In this document: positions 52,842 to 64,000 of the stretch, in pieces
How the letters are laid out: each line of letters starts with the position of its first letter
Position numbering within the stretch: position 1 is the first letter of the stretch
Source of the DNA: Xestospongia muta
Lineage: Eukaryota; Porifera; Demospongiae; Haplosclerida; Petrosiidae
Direction of reading: 5' to 3'
Assembly: GCA_963693285.1 (NCBI GenBank)
Contig: OY848930.1
Span: 3,596,001 to 3,660,000 of the forward strand
DNA: 64,000 bases
The notes under the pieces: model-generated
The model's database searches: none
Seen by the model: the letters and a program-made list of their open reading frames with translations, nothing else
Told to the model about the DNA's origin: nothing
Position numbers and translations under genes: made by a program

Positions 52842-54720
52842 AGGTGACTTAGTTAAGAGACGTAATAACATCGCGTTACCATAGTATTTTATATAGTAAC
52901 CTCTGTACAGGTTACTAATAAATATAAAAACCTGAAGCTGGCCAATCAAATTGCAGTATTTGCGTCTGGTATAAACTAAGTAATAGTTAGAGCCCTTACT
53001 GCAAACGATTGGGTGTGACTGATGACTTATGTATGTCACTATAAATAGTATAGACTACCTGTCACCTAGTCTATACTATCTATAATATAACCTTGTTTTA
53101 ATTCTTTGATTGGTCGGCAATGCTGTAGGACAAAAGACAATTTAGGACAATAGATTTCCACATGCATCTATCAATAATGTGACATAAGGTGTATTGTAGC
53201 AATATAGTTTAAATGTACAACCAATTTGCAATTCTACAATTTAAAAAATACAAGAAGGTGGTATAAAAAGATCAAAAATTAAATCACTTTGAATGTATGT
53301 ACTCATCTACATAGTTACACAGTTGGTGTGGTGGACAAATACCTAATTATAAGTTAATAAAATTGCATCCTGCATTTATTATAGTATAGAGTCTTATTTG
53401 CACAACTAGTGTCCACATTGGTGATAAAATGAGTTGATGACCAGGATGGTCCTTTGTGAATTCAAATTAGTCACATAAAATCTGCTTTGTCTATATTATC
53501 GTCAACACTAACCAAATGAATACACCAAAATACATACTTGGTGTATTTGTTTACATTAAATGTAGTCTTGGTGGACAGGTAAGTACAATATTAACATCAT
53601 CCAGTATTCTAGGAAGGATGTGACTGCTAAAAAATGTAATGTTATCTGGCCAGACCTGATTCCTCAGTCAATTGCAATTTAGTATAACACCCCCAGTATT
53701 CTAGGAAAGATGTACCTACTAAAATACATGTAGTCTTGGCTGGTCAGACTTGAATTCCTCAGCCAACTGAGCACATCATTTATATACTCCAATGTTACAG
53801 AAAAGGATCTAGCTTTATTAGATTCTGGCCATGTTGTTAAAGTCTAACAATATTTCAATGAAACTGGAATACACGTGCAATATATAATATAGCCATCATA
53901 ATATGCACACAATCAATATTGACTAATATATTAATTTGGTTCTATATATCCCTTCAATTTTAATTCAGTAACCTATTATACTTTGTCTTCATGAACCCTC
54001 AATTTATCTCTTGTATAATGTACATTCACTAAACTAACTGTAGCATAGGTACAGGTTCCTGAGGGAGGCAGACCTGAAGGTTGTTTTAGGCAGGCCAAGG
54101 GTTATTTATGTCACACGTACAGCATAATATGTGTACAATGTCATATTATATTCAATATGCAGGTTGGGTAAAAGAGAAAAAACCTTTTATGGTTTGATAC
54201 CATAGAAGTTCAAAAATGATGTCACTGCAGTATCTGATAAATTAATGTATACAGTCCTGTGATAAAGTCATCCACACTATGGTGTTGTCACAACCAATTT
54301 CAAACCACGAGGATGACCCAAGCCAGCACAGTCATACATATACAAGTCCAGCCCAATTGAAAGTGTAATGATGCTCTTTGATATTACGAATGGTTGGTTT
54401 TAATTGGCCTTGTGCCAAGTCTAAATGTTTATTTCCTATAGAAACCTTCCACCTGTCTAATCAAATACTATGTACTAAATGAAGATACAGTACTATGAGT
54501 TTAGGTTATAAGAATGCTATATAGCACAATCCATGTTCTACTACAAACAGATGTACATAGCTAGTGACTATAAATTACTATATGCAAGTTAAGGGAAGAT
54601 TATTTACAATATTGCTAACAAAATCATTATACCTTTTCTGAAAATTAATTAAAAAGTTGGATTACTTAATAATTTGATCCAAAGAATGCTTTAGTCAGAT
54701 TACTTGCATACATAGTGATT
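52842..54720. other. Intergenic DNA of unit D, no gene seen
   Basis: Collinear with 11385-13260. Includes the diverged tandem pair at about 53600-53775. Confidence 0.5.
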
Positions 54721-54723
54721 TAG

Positions 54724-55980
54724 TTATTGTTGCTGTTTTGATTTCTTAAACGTCTCCAATATTTGAATGACATCATGATGACCATTAGCACTTGCTATCA
54801 TAAAAGGTGTCCAGCCATGTTTGTCAGCTAGGTTAGGGTCTGCACCATTGTTAAGTAGGATAGAAATAATAGAAGAATGACCATTCTGGCTAGCAATGAA
54901 AATTGCTGTCTCTCCTTTTTTGTTCTGGGTATTTACAGAAACTCTCCACTTTAATAATATCTCAATGATGTAACTATGACCATTAGCACTTGCTGTCATA
55001 AGAGGTGTCCAGCCATATTTGTTAGCTATGTTAGGGTCAGCTCCATTTTTAAGTAGAGTAGAGATGACAGAAGAGCGATTGTTCTGGGTAGCAATGAAAA
55101 TTGCCGCCTCTCCCTTTTTATTTTGGGTATTTATAGGAACCTTCCATTCTAGTAATATCATAATGACATTATCATGACCATTAGCACTTGCTGTCATAAG
55201 AGGTGTCCAGCCATATTCATTAGCTATATTAGGATCTGCTCCCTTGTGAAGTAGATATGAGACGACCGAGAAGTGACCAGTCTGGCTAGGAATAAAAAGT
55301 GGTGTTTCCTTTTTTCCATGGGTAATTGGATAATCCAGTTGTTGCAATATTTGCCCACGATCATTTGTATTGTCTGGCATGAAGTTATGAAATGCAATAT
55401 GAAACAACAGATACAGAACTACTACAACTATTGTTATTAGTGCTACTATCTTTGTACATGTTCGAACTTTGCACTGTAGTTTTTGAACAATTTTCAAGCA
55501 TTGATAAAATGCTTTTTGCGCAAAAGGTATCAGTCCTGAATCATTATTTCTGGTAGATTTTTCATTTAAAACCGGAGCATCTTTTTGTCCAATATTATCA
55601 GCTACTACAGGATTAACTCCTACTTCTCTTTCTCTTATTACTTCTCTAGAGATTGGTCCTAAATCATTATTCTTGGTACATTCTTGATCTAAAATAGAAG
55701 CATATTTTTGTCTAATATGCTCAGCTACTGCATGATTATCAACTTTTTCTACTGCATCAGCTACAGTACGCCATGAATGTACAGTTTTGCTTTGGTCTAG
55801 CTGTAGCCATTTCTTTAAGCAATGCATTTTGCGCTGCCAAATTCCTCGGTATCGTTCTCTGGCATCTTCAATATCAACATAAGGTACCTTGAGATATACA
55901 GCAAGATTATCCCATTCAACAACATCTCTCAGTTCATCACAGAGTAAATCAATAGTGGGTGAATGGAGATCATCTGCCAT
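54724..55980 (-). CDS. Death-domain / transmembrane / ankyrin-repeat protein, intact copy
   Basis: An uninterrupted 418-residue frame. I start it at MADDLHSP (55978-55980) because the unit A copy shares that ATG and the in-frame sequence upstream is not conserved as protein. Residues about 11-93 look like a death-fold domain (LLCDELRDVVEWDNLAVYL...CLKKWLQLD...ALNHAVAEH-type helices). A linker follows to about 170. A strong transmembrane helix lies at about 177-198 (IVALITIVVVVLYLLFHIAF), preceded by Lys/Arg. Six ankyrin repeats occupy about 224-412, with repeated GADPNIAN.YGWTPLMTASANGH and INTQNKKGE phrases. A membrane-anchored adaptor or receptor-like signalling protein is inferred. No signal peptide is visible, so topology is uncertain. 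It is single-exon, unlike its multi-exon neighbours. Confidence 0.9.
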   Translation of the reverse strand: MADDLHSPTIDLLCDELRDVVEWDNLAVYLKVPYVDIEDARERYRGIWQRKMHCLKKWLQLDQSKTVHSWRTVADAVEKVDNHAVAEHIRQKYASILDQECTKNNDLGPISREVIREREVGVNPVVADNIGQKDAPVLNEKSTRNNDSGLIPFAQKAFYQCLKIVQKLQCKVRTCTKIVALITIVVVVLYLLFHIAFHNFMPDNTNDRGQILQQLDYPITHGKKETPLFIPSQTGHFSVVSYLLHKGADPNIANEYGWTPLMTASANGHDNVIMILLEWKVPINTQNKKGEAAIFIATQNNRSSVISTLLKNGADPNIANKYGWTPLMTASANGHSYIIEILLKWRVSVNTQNKKGETAIFIASQNGHSSIISILLNNGADPNLADKHGWTPFMIASANGHHDVIQILETFKKSKQQQ

Positions 55981-56042
55981 TGTTAAACTACTAGAATAAT
56001 ATAAGATAGCTTTGATTATATAATCAACTATCATTTAAACTT

Positions 56043-56119
56043 GTCTCACACATCAAACTCCACTCCCATATTTCATAATCAGGTGACAGAGACAGGGAGT
56101 GGAGTTTGACTCCCGAGAC
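56043..56119. repeat. Inverted repeat upstream of the death/ankyrin gene, unit D
   Basis: Same arms as 14586-14663, with small substitutions in both arms. Confidence 0.7.
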
Positions 56120-56690
56120 CATACTGATAATTGAATGATCATATGAAGAGAATAATCACTATAATATACATCATAGGTTTTTTATGAAAAATTTTCAGGA
56201 AGGGGGGGGGGCAAACCGATGTTTCGAGAAATAGAGTGGGGTGTAGATTGGAGCTAAAATACATAAAATAAAAATTAATGTACTTTGCTGCAAGCTCGGG
56301 GGGGCAAAAACATTTGCAGGGGGCGAAATTGCCCCCTTCAAACATCCTAAAAAAACCACGACATGTATTAAATAATATGAGTGTGGGTGTGATGATCCAC
56401 TTTGAATGACTGTAAAGTAAAAGTTACTACTACATCATACATAGTCACCTGGGCCTAGCCATATGCTGGTAATTAAATTAATTGGCTGGGTAGACAAAAG
56501 AGCTCTTACCAGTCTTGTCATACGATTAAAGTTACTGATTAGACATTGAGATCACTCTTATAGCCAGTACAATGAGTATGCACACACCAGCCTAGAATAT
56601 GTAGACTTGAGTCATTAAATGTTTCTTTTGTAATGGATTATACAGAAATAAGGATGTAACAATTAAGTCAAAGACTTACAATAGTCTCGT

Positions 56691-57380
56691 CCCCCAGCCC
56701 GTCTTTTGAAATTGGGGCGTGGTCGGCCTCGCCCCACCGTCTTTCACTTGGGGCGTGGTCGTCTGGCTACTATAGTTTCGTCATAGATAGTATAGACAAC
56801 CTATAATACTATCTATGGTCTCGTACCTAGGGGTTCAGGGGATAAGGACTACGTATAGACTATGTAGTCTGTACAATCTATAAGACTACCACATACAGTC
56901 TAACTACACCCACAGCGGAAAAGTTTTGATATTTGCACTTCGTTGAATCATGCTTGAATTTCTCCTATAAATTAAGTGATATTATTTTATGGAATACTCT
57001 TAAAGTATTTTGACAGTCAATTATTACAATTGCTATTATTACTAATACTTTACAGTACAAAAACAAACTGTAATGAAGGTCAGTCAGCACTTAACATGAC
57101 TGCCAATAACATGACATTATAATAAATAAATATTACTAGTTAGAAAGTTTGTTAAAATTACAATTGGTAGATAGATTCAAGCAACTATTGTCCCTGTATA
57201 TATATAGGCCAGTTTATATACACATCCCTGTGAGAGACATCTTTAATACAGCTAGCTAGTTGCAAGGACTGTACTGTTAAGGATAATATAACCAAACACA
57301 TAAGTAAGTATACCTGACATAATAATTTAATGAGACTAACTAATTGCATACTAACTGCTACAGGTTGACGCAAATTAGAT
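56691..57380. other. Unique DNA after the array, with a GC-rich direct repeat
   Basis: Just past the unit D end, 'ttggggcgtggtcg' occurs twice (about 56712 and 56749) in an unusually GC-rich patch, followed by the hairpin 'catagatagtat...atactatctatgg' at about 56780-56820. No gene is seen in the remainder. Confidence 0.5.
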
Positions 57381-58124
57381 CACCTTGGATGTTATATATG
57401 TTGTAATGTGTTGTAATGATGAATTTAAATGATTCATCATTACTACACTTTGTGGAATTGTACTTTTAATTATAACTGTACTTTCTGCATTCGTGTATAT
57501 TAATTTAATTGGCATCGTTACTTAGTGTGGGATTGTATATATATTCTGAGAAAAATCGTTATGTGTTGTATCCTTAGGGTTGATTAGACAAATGATGCTT
57601 CCTAGTTTCCAAACAATGCAACTTAGTTTGGTTTCCTCTAATCTATATGCCTTCCTTCTAAGAAAGAAGTACACAAGAGAGAAGCTATATGAACCTAATC
57701 AGACAGAATACTCATTGGTGTACTATAACTAAATTTAAACCCTCAAGCTGTTGTTAGTGAATTCAGGCTACAAACATTGCAGTTAACTTTCCAAATACAC
57801 AATTTCAGGCATGCTACTATCACTTTTGTCAAACCAATGTGTGTAAAATACAAACAATATATGGATCTCAAGGACTTAAATCATTCATGAAGAAAACAAC
57901 TGTGTGCCCCAGCTTCCGTTCCAGTTCAGTTTCTCAATTTAGAATGGCATATTTGAATAATGAATAATCGTTGAATAAAAAGTAGGCAAAACGCACTATG
58001 AAATATTAATAATCTTTAGTAGGCTGGGACAATCAAGAGTAGAAAATGCGCATGCGTGACAGAGTATCCACGATTAAACTGTTTCAAAGGATAGAACAAC
58101 TAATGAAAAGAGGAAGATTTGAAA
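57381..58124. other. Upstream flank of zinc-finger copy 1
   Basis: The left part (about 57381-57500) and the right part (about 57940-58124) match the flank of zinc-finger copy 2 (61800-62358). The middle (about 57530-57940) is absent there. A start-proximal 'aaaatgcgcatgcgtgac' lies at 58043. Another frame beginning at 58052 overlaps the true start but has no counterpart downstream. Confidence 0.55.
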
Positions 58125-59730
58125 ATGAGCTATCAACTGCTATACCCCTGGAGTCACAATTCATCCTCTCTCAAAGAAAACGTGGAAGGTCATTCTCAAT
58201 TTGCAATAGCTACAGGAGACACACATGCCTTTGAACAGATGTTACCACATAAAATTTTACAGATCCCAAACCCTTTATACCATGTTGAACAGACTCCTAC
58301 ATTCTCTGATACATCATCTATTACACTTACAAGTCCACACTCACTGTCACTTCCTTCATTATGCAACTTTGACTTAGCCGACACGCCAATCTTGACATGT
58401 ACTAATTCTCTTACCACTTATGATGGCTTACCACATGAAATTTTACAGATTTCAAACCCTTTATACCACGTTGAACAGACTCCTACATTCTCTGATACAT
58501 CATCTATTACATTTACAAGTCCACACTCACTGTTAATATCACCACCACCTTCATTATGCAACCCTGACTTACCTGACACACCAACTTCAATACGTACTAA
58601 TTCTCTTACCACTTACGATGGCCAACCTCAAAGATCTGGACACTTAACTGTCTCCTCTAACCCTCTAGGAGACAGTGGTCACTTGGTTGGACAAAGCATT
58701 CAAATACCGCCCACACAATACACAATGGAAGAACACGAAATACCCATTAAACCAGACCCTAACTCCCCCAAAGTCACCTTTGACACCACCGCCACTAATG
58801 AGATCACTGACATTGATCCGGTTAACTGCCAATGGGACACATGCATTCAAGAATTCTTTTCCATTACTGATTTAGTTGACCATATTGAGGAGACTCACAT
58901 ACATGAAGAAATTATGAAGAGTTATGTGTGTTTATGGAGGGATTGTAAGAGGAATAAGAAACCCTTCAGAGCTCGATGCATGCTTGTCTATCACTTACGA
59001 ATTCACACTGGAGAGAAACCTTATAAATGCACTGTAAGTTCTACGGCTGTGACTAGTTGTTTTAGCTAGTGATATACACTTTAGCATTCTGTATCACACG
59101 AAAACTTATTGCCTACTTATCATTAAATGTCCTGTTGCTATTACCTGGCTCTGAAAATGCTATTTCCTCATCAATCAGCTGAAATAGATAGTGTCCAGAT
59201 GTTTATACTAAACTAACTAATGGCTTGTTGACTTTTCTCTAAAGTATGAATTTATAACATTATCAAGAAATATATATGTAATCAAGCCAGTATCAAGTCA
59301 TATATTTACTGTAGCTCTTAAAAAAACCTATCAATTACTACTACTTTTTCTTTCATTTAATAGTATCAAGGTTGTAATGAAACATTTTCAAATTCAGAAG
59401 ATGTCAGAATACATATACAGAGACATACTAGCGAGAACCCCTATTTATGTCAGGTACCAGGGTGCAAAAAATTTTTCTTTACCTCTTTAGCTCTTTCTCA
59501 ACATCAGAAAATACACATTAATCAGGTAAACAAACTCAGCTACCAACAATAGAGCTTGATCATCACATGATTTTTTTGAATGTGCTTCTTTATTGTTTCC
59601 ATAGAAACCATTTGCTTGTACTTTTCCTGGATGTGATAAGAGATACAGTGTTCCTGCCTCGTTAAGAAAACACATTCAAAACCACAAAGAAAGAAAGAAG
59701 ATAAAAGGTGTAACAGGAATCATAATTTAA
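58125..59730 (+). CDS. GLI/GLIS-like five C2H2 zinc-finger protein, copy 1
   Basis: Exons 58125-59033, 59364-59525 and 59605-59730 join in phase to 398 residues. Start at MSYQLLYPW (ATG 58125). The first ~220 residues are low-complexity Ser/Thr/Pro-rich and include a ~62-residue tandem duplication (PHKILQIPNPLYHVEQTPTF and PHEILQISNPLYHVEQTPTF). Five fingers follow: CQWDTC...HIEETHIH, CLWRDCKRNKKPF...HLRIHTGEKPYKC, QGCNETFSNSEDVRIHIQRH, CQVPGCKKFFFTSLALSQHQKIH, and CTFPGCDKRYSVPASLRKHIQNH. The finger-1/2 spacing, the KPF insertion in finger 2 and the GCDKRY..PASLRKH last finger are typical of the GLI/GLIS/ZIC group. Finger 3's linker reads HTSENPY rather than HTGEKPY. It is probably a nuclear DNA-binding factor; the exact subfamily is unclear. 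Confidence 0.9.
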
Positions 59731-61526
59731 TATCATAAGCTTACACAAATTATATAATACAAATAGAATCACTTTCCCAAACATTGTTAAAAGTTGTTTA
59801 GCTAGTATAGTGTGAGCATTATGGCTGTTGTTATCATTGTGTAAAGTTAAGTTCTCTTGTTTATATCCTATTTTCTCAACCACCTTATAGCATGAATATC
59901 ATTAGTGCAATGCAAAGACCTTAGAAATCAATACTGATGTCACAAAGGCTAGGTAATAAAATATGTGTACAAAAGTGACATCAATCCATCAAACTATACA
60001 CAAATATCATCATTTTGAATTTTGCCTCCTCACAAATTTATCTTTTAATTCTCAGATTAAAGCTGCTTGATCCTTTATATAGATATTATTGTGACACATT
60101 TACTAAGATCTGTACATCTAGCTCCAATAAATCACTTAAAATGACATATATACAATATTGTACATTTGATACCAAATGATTAAATACAAATACCCTAACA
60201 TTTAAATACTAACTCCATTCTATCATTTTATAGCTTCCCAATGAGACATTACACAAACTTGGTAACCATCTTCTCATACAAGATTCTCAAAATAAGAAAC
60301 CAACTAACAAAAATATTACACATATCATAACAAAAGACACTTTCAACTTCCCAAGTAGTTCTAGAGCTACAAGCACATACTGTTAAACTCACAAGTCACC
60401 ACAACTGGCTGATCTTTTCCTGCACATGTACAATGGACCATCTCCACATGATCTTTATATATTTATATTATTATCATAACAGTATATTGTGTTGATACTT
60501 TTTAGTATATTTTGTAGACATGTATATGCAACTAAAATGTCTATGAAATAACTATATATTTATTTTCACACTAATGTTGATAATACTTTTGTGGTGTTTC
60601 TAATATAAAAATTGGACCCATACAAGTCAGTGATCACACAGTGATGGAGTGTTGCTACGACAGCTCTTCCATTGAAAAGGTAATATCGAACAGCTCTGTA
60701 AAACCACTCCAGATCTTTTAGTTCCCCTCAGACTATGGAACTTAAGAAGTTTACAAAGATCAGTTAGTTTCTCTGGCTGAGGAGGGTCCAGTGATCCTGA
60801 TGTTCCAATGATAGCTTAAGAAGCTTTGTTAACTTTTGGAGGATCATGGAAAGAACTGTGTAAGAGAGATGTGTTTCATGGTGGAGACTCTAATAAAGAA
60901 AATATTTTATTTATAGTTGAGATTTAAGGAGTAGAACATTTTTTTTCTCCTTAATAGTATCATGTCACAAACACTTTTGCCACAAACTAAGGCCCAAGCT
61001 AGCATAATCATATACAAGTCCAGCCCAAGTGTGTATTTTTCTTTGATATTAATAAGTGGGCTTGCTTGAGTTGGCCTTAGCAATGGTGCAACAGGAAATA
61101 GGAAGTCCAAGTGTTCTATTTTCTGTAGAAACCTCCAACCTGTCCAATTGAATAGTAAGTATTGCTACTTATGGGACTTATGGGGTGCAAAATGGGACAA
61201 AAAACTTACATCCCCATCATACTGCTGGATTCTTGCGATATATAATACATATTGGGCTATCTAAAAGACCATTCACATAGAACATGAAAACATCTTTGTT
61301 TCAGTATGCGAATAAGTCATTCAGACAACATTACAGCACTGAATCAAAATACAGTACTATGATTTATGTTGTTAACAAAAGAATTGTGTACATAGCTGTA
61401 AATACATTATGGCAAGTTAAATGATTTGTCAATGTTGCTAACTAGATTATTATATTGTTCCTAAAGATCTGGTAATTAATTAAGAAGTTGGGTCACTATA
61501 TAATTTCATCCAGAGTACATTTTAGA
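59731..61526. other. Intergenic DNA between zinc-finger copy 1 and an ankyrin relic
   Basis: No gene supported. The segment about 60980-61150 ('aagtccagcccaa', 'gaaacctccaacctgtccaa') is a diverged relative of 12880-13010, the 3' flank of the death/ankyrin gene. It continues into the ankyrin relic at 61527. Confidence 0.55.
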
Positions 61527-61830
61527 CTAAAAATCTATTTTGATTTCTAAAAAAGTCTTGAATATTTGAGTGATATCATCATGACCATTAGCACTTGCTG
61601 TCATGAGTGGCATCCAGCCATGCTTATTAGCTAGGTTAGGGTCTGCACTATTATTAAGTAGAGTAGAAAGGATTAAAGAATGACCATTCTGGCTAACAAT
61701 GAAAATTGCTGTCTCCACCTCTTTGTTCTGCATATTTTAAAGGAACTCTCCACTTTAATAATATCTCAATAATGTAACGATGACTATTAGTACTAGCTGT
61801 CACCTTGGATCTTATATCTGTTGTAATGTG
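61527..61830 (-). pseudogene. Decayed ankyrin-repeat fragment of the death/ankyrin gene
   Basis: Minus-strand frames encode NSHRYIIEILLKWRVP (upper part) and, after a frameshift near 61720-61735, ETAIFIVSQNGHS, NNSADPNLANKHGWMPLMTA and SANGHDD. These match the last two or three ankyrin repeats of 54724-55980 with many substitutions. The N-terminal death domain, TM segment and early repeats are missing. It is a relic of an older duplication, cut off at about 61800 where the zinc-finger duplication begins. Confidence 0.88.
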
Positions 61831-62068
61831 TTGTAATGATAAACTTAAACAATTGATCATTTCTACACTTTGTGGAATTACTAGAACAGCAGGTGTACTT
61901 TTAATTATAACTATACTCTCTACATTCATGTATATTAATAATTAATTATCGAGGCATATTTAGATAATGAAAATTTGAATAATAAGTAGGCAAAACGTAC
62001 TATGAATTAATAATCTTAAGTAGCCTGGGACAATCAAGAGTAGAAAATGCGCATCCACGATTAAACTG

Positions 62069-62308
62069 CGATAAATAGAATATACGGACTGCGGATCACG
62101 GACTCGGATTATGAAAGACAATGAATAATATTAAAATCACATGAGGCAAGCCAATGAATAATTAAAATCACATGCACAAGATAAGCGTGTATGGTCATGG
62201 ATGCACAAGATAATTATTCATTGGCTTGCCTCATGTGATTTTAATATTATTCATTGTCTTTCATGATCCGAGTCCGTGATCCGCAATCCGTATATTCTAT
62301 TTACCGAA
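62069..62308. mobile_element. 240-bp fold-back (MITE-like) insertion upstream of zinc-finger copy 2
   Basis: Arms of about 93 bp, from 'cgataaatagaatatacgga' to 'gccaatgaataatta' and the reverse, pair with about three mismatches. A central spacer of about 45 bases contains two copies of 'atgcacaagataa'. The insertion is flanked by 'taaactg' at 62062-62068 and 62309-62315, where zinc-finger copy 1 has a single 'taaactg' (near 58076). That supports insertion with a 7-bp target duplication. It has no coding capacity. Confidence 0.9.
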
Positions 62309-62358
62309 TAAACTGTTTCGAAGGGTGGAACAACTAATGAAAAGAGGAAGATTTGAAA

Positions 62359-63823
62359 ATGAACTACCAACTGCTATACCCCTGGAGCCAAAATTCATCC
62401 TCTCTCGAAGAAAACGTGGAAGGTCATTCTGAATTTGCAATAGCTACAGGAGACACACATGCCTTTGAACAGATGTCACCACATGAAATTTTACAGATTC
62501 CAAACCCTTTATACCATGTTGAACAGACTCCTACATTCTCTGATACATCATCTATTACACTTACAAGTCCACACTCACTGTTAATATCACCACCACCTTC
62601 ATTATGCAATCCTGACTTAGCTGACACACCAACTTCAATACGTACTAATTCTCTTACCACTTACGATGGCCAACCTCAAAGATCTGGACACTTAACTGTC
62701 TCCTCTAACCCTCTAGGAGACAGTGGTCACTTGGTTGGACAAAGCATTCAAATACCGCCCACACAATACACAATGGAAGAACACGAAATACCCATTAAAC
62801 CAGACCCTAACTCCCCCAAAGTCACCTTTGACACCACCGCCACTAATGAGATCACTGACATTGATCCGGTTAACTGCCAATGGGACACATGCATTCAACA
62901 ATTCTCTTCCATTACTGATTTAGTTGACCATATTGAGGAGACTCACATACATAAAGAAATTATGAAGAGTTATGTGTGTTTATGGAGGGATTGTAAAAGT
63001 AATATGAAACCCTTCAAAGCTCGATACATGTTTATGAATCACTTACGAATTCACACTGGAGAGAAACCTTATAAATGCACTGTAAGTTCTACGTCTGTGA
63101 CTAGTTGTTTTAGCTAGTGATATACACTTTAGCATTCTGTATCACACGAAAAACTTATTGCCTACTTATCGTTAAATGTCCTGTTGCTATTACCTGGCTC
63201 TGAAAATGCTATTTCCTCATCAATCAGCTGAAATAGATAGTGTCCAGATGTTTATACTAAACTAATTAATGACTTGTTGACTTTTCTCTTAAGTATGAAT
63301 TTATACCATTATAAAGAAATGTATATGTATTCAAGCCAGTATCAAGTCATATATTTACTGTGTCAATTACTACTACTTTTCTTTCATTTAATAGTATCAA
63401 GGTTGTAATGAAGCATTTTCAAATTCAGTTGATGTTAAAATACACATAAAGAGACATACTAGCGAGAACCCCTATTTATGTCAGGTACCAGGGTGCAAAA
63501 AATTTTTCTTTACCTCTTTAGCTCTTTCTCAACATCAGGAAATACACATTAATCAGGTAAATAAATTCAGCTACCAACAATAGAGCCCAATCATCACATG
63601 ATTTTTTCAATGTGCTTCCTTATTATTTTCATAGAAACCATTTGTTTGTACTTTTCCTGGATGTGATAAGAGATATGGTGTTCCTGCCTCGTTAAGAAAA
63701 CACATTCAAAGCCACAAACAAAGAAAGAAGATAAAAGGTGTAACAGGAATCATCATTAAATACCATAAGCTTACACAAATTATACTAATACAAAAAAAAA
63801 CACTAATTCACATGTACATGTAA
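62359..63823 (+). CDS. GLI/GLIS-like five C2H2 zinc-finger protein, copy 2
   Basis: Exons 62359-63081, 63395-63556 and 63635-63823 join in phase to 357 residues, starting MNYQLLYPW. It has only one copy of the PHEILQIPNPLYHVEQ block, so exon 1 is 62 residues shorter than in copy 1. The five fingers are conserved (for example CQWDTCIQQF, CKSNMKPFKARYM, GCNEAFSNSVDVKIHIKRH, GCDKRYGVPASLRKHIQSH). The stop of copy 1 (TAA after GIII) is AAA here, so the frame continues about 21 further residues to TAA at 63821-63823. All zinc-ligand Cys and His remain. The promoter region carries the fold-back insertion, so expression may differ from copy 1. Confidence 0.88.
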
Positions 63824-64000
63824 CAGTGAATAAGTATGCTAGTACTCTAGTGTTGGAACACATGTGACATATATCTAATCCCATTGTGGGAGCTGATGTC
63901 ATCACTTTCCCAAACATTGTTAAAAGTTATATAGCTAGTATAGTGTGAGCATTATGGCTGTTGTTGTCAATGTGTAAAGTTAAGTTCTCTTGTTTATATC

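Larger units (their letters stand above)
61800..64000. repeat. Second copy of the zinc-finger gene region
   Basis: From about 61800 the sequence parallels about 57381-59880 (flank, exons, introns, 3' DNA), interrupted by a gap relative to copy 1 and by the fold-back insertion at 62069-62308. It continues past the window edge. Divergence is clearly greater than between cassette units A and D. Confidence 0.85.

Noticed and set aside
58046..58234. Alternative frame starting MRMRDRVSTIKLF before the zinc-finger start
   Set aside because: It overlaps the zinc-finger exon in another frame, stops within 62 codons, and is disrupted by the fold-back insertion in copy 2.

Overview
The window is eukaryotic and AT-rich. 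Genes are split by GT-AG introns, there are long simple-sequence tracts, and AATAAA signals lie downstream of stop codons. The gene content (follistatin/Kazal/thyroglobulin/SPARC-type EF-hand proteins, a death-domain/ankyrin protein, GLI-type zinc fingers) is metazoan. The compact layout and domain mixtures suggest a non-bilaterian animal such as a sponge, but this is inference and no species is assigned.

Most of the window is a recent, rearranged tandem array of one three-gene cassette: cytosolic alanyl-tRNA synthetase (AARS, + strand), a convergent secreted follistatin-Kazal-Tg1-like gene (- strand), and a death-domain/TM/ankyrin gene (- strand). Unit A (1-15233) has the 3' half of AARS, the short secreted gene carrying a 4-bp frameshift, and the death/ankyrin gene carrying a 1-bp frameshift. 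Unit B (15234-23313) starts inside an AARS intronic minisatellite. It keeps only the last five AARS exons, with a premature stop, plus a heavily damaged secreted gene, and it has lost the death/ankyrin gene. Segment C (about 23311-26400) holds a diverged, longer and apparently intact paralogue of the secreted gene, with two Tg1-like modules, a VWC-like module and paired EF-hands. Unit D (41467-56690) repeats unit A nearly base for base with all three genes open.

Between C and D (26400-41467) lie the upstream AARS exons, spliced in phase into unit D. This is the only AARS copy here with synthetase catalytic exons. Even so, I could not find exons for the extreme N-terminus or for roughly 110-115 residues of the catalytic domain. 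A decayed hAT transposon (31982-34572) sits in the intron where the second missing block should be.

Right of the array (57380-64000) is a second, older tandem duplication of a five-finger GLI/GLIS-like gene. The copies differ by an internal 62-residue duplication and by C-terminal length. A decayed ankyrin fragment and a 240-bp fold-back insertion lie in front of the second copy.

The most unusual signals are: CT microsatellites that run directly into three different AARS splice acceptors; an intronic minisatellite whose unit copies an acceptor plus the first bases of its exon; the mosaic long testican-like gene; and the death-domain/TM/ankyrin architecture. I saw no tRNA, rRNA or CRISPR array.
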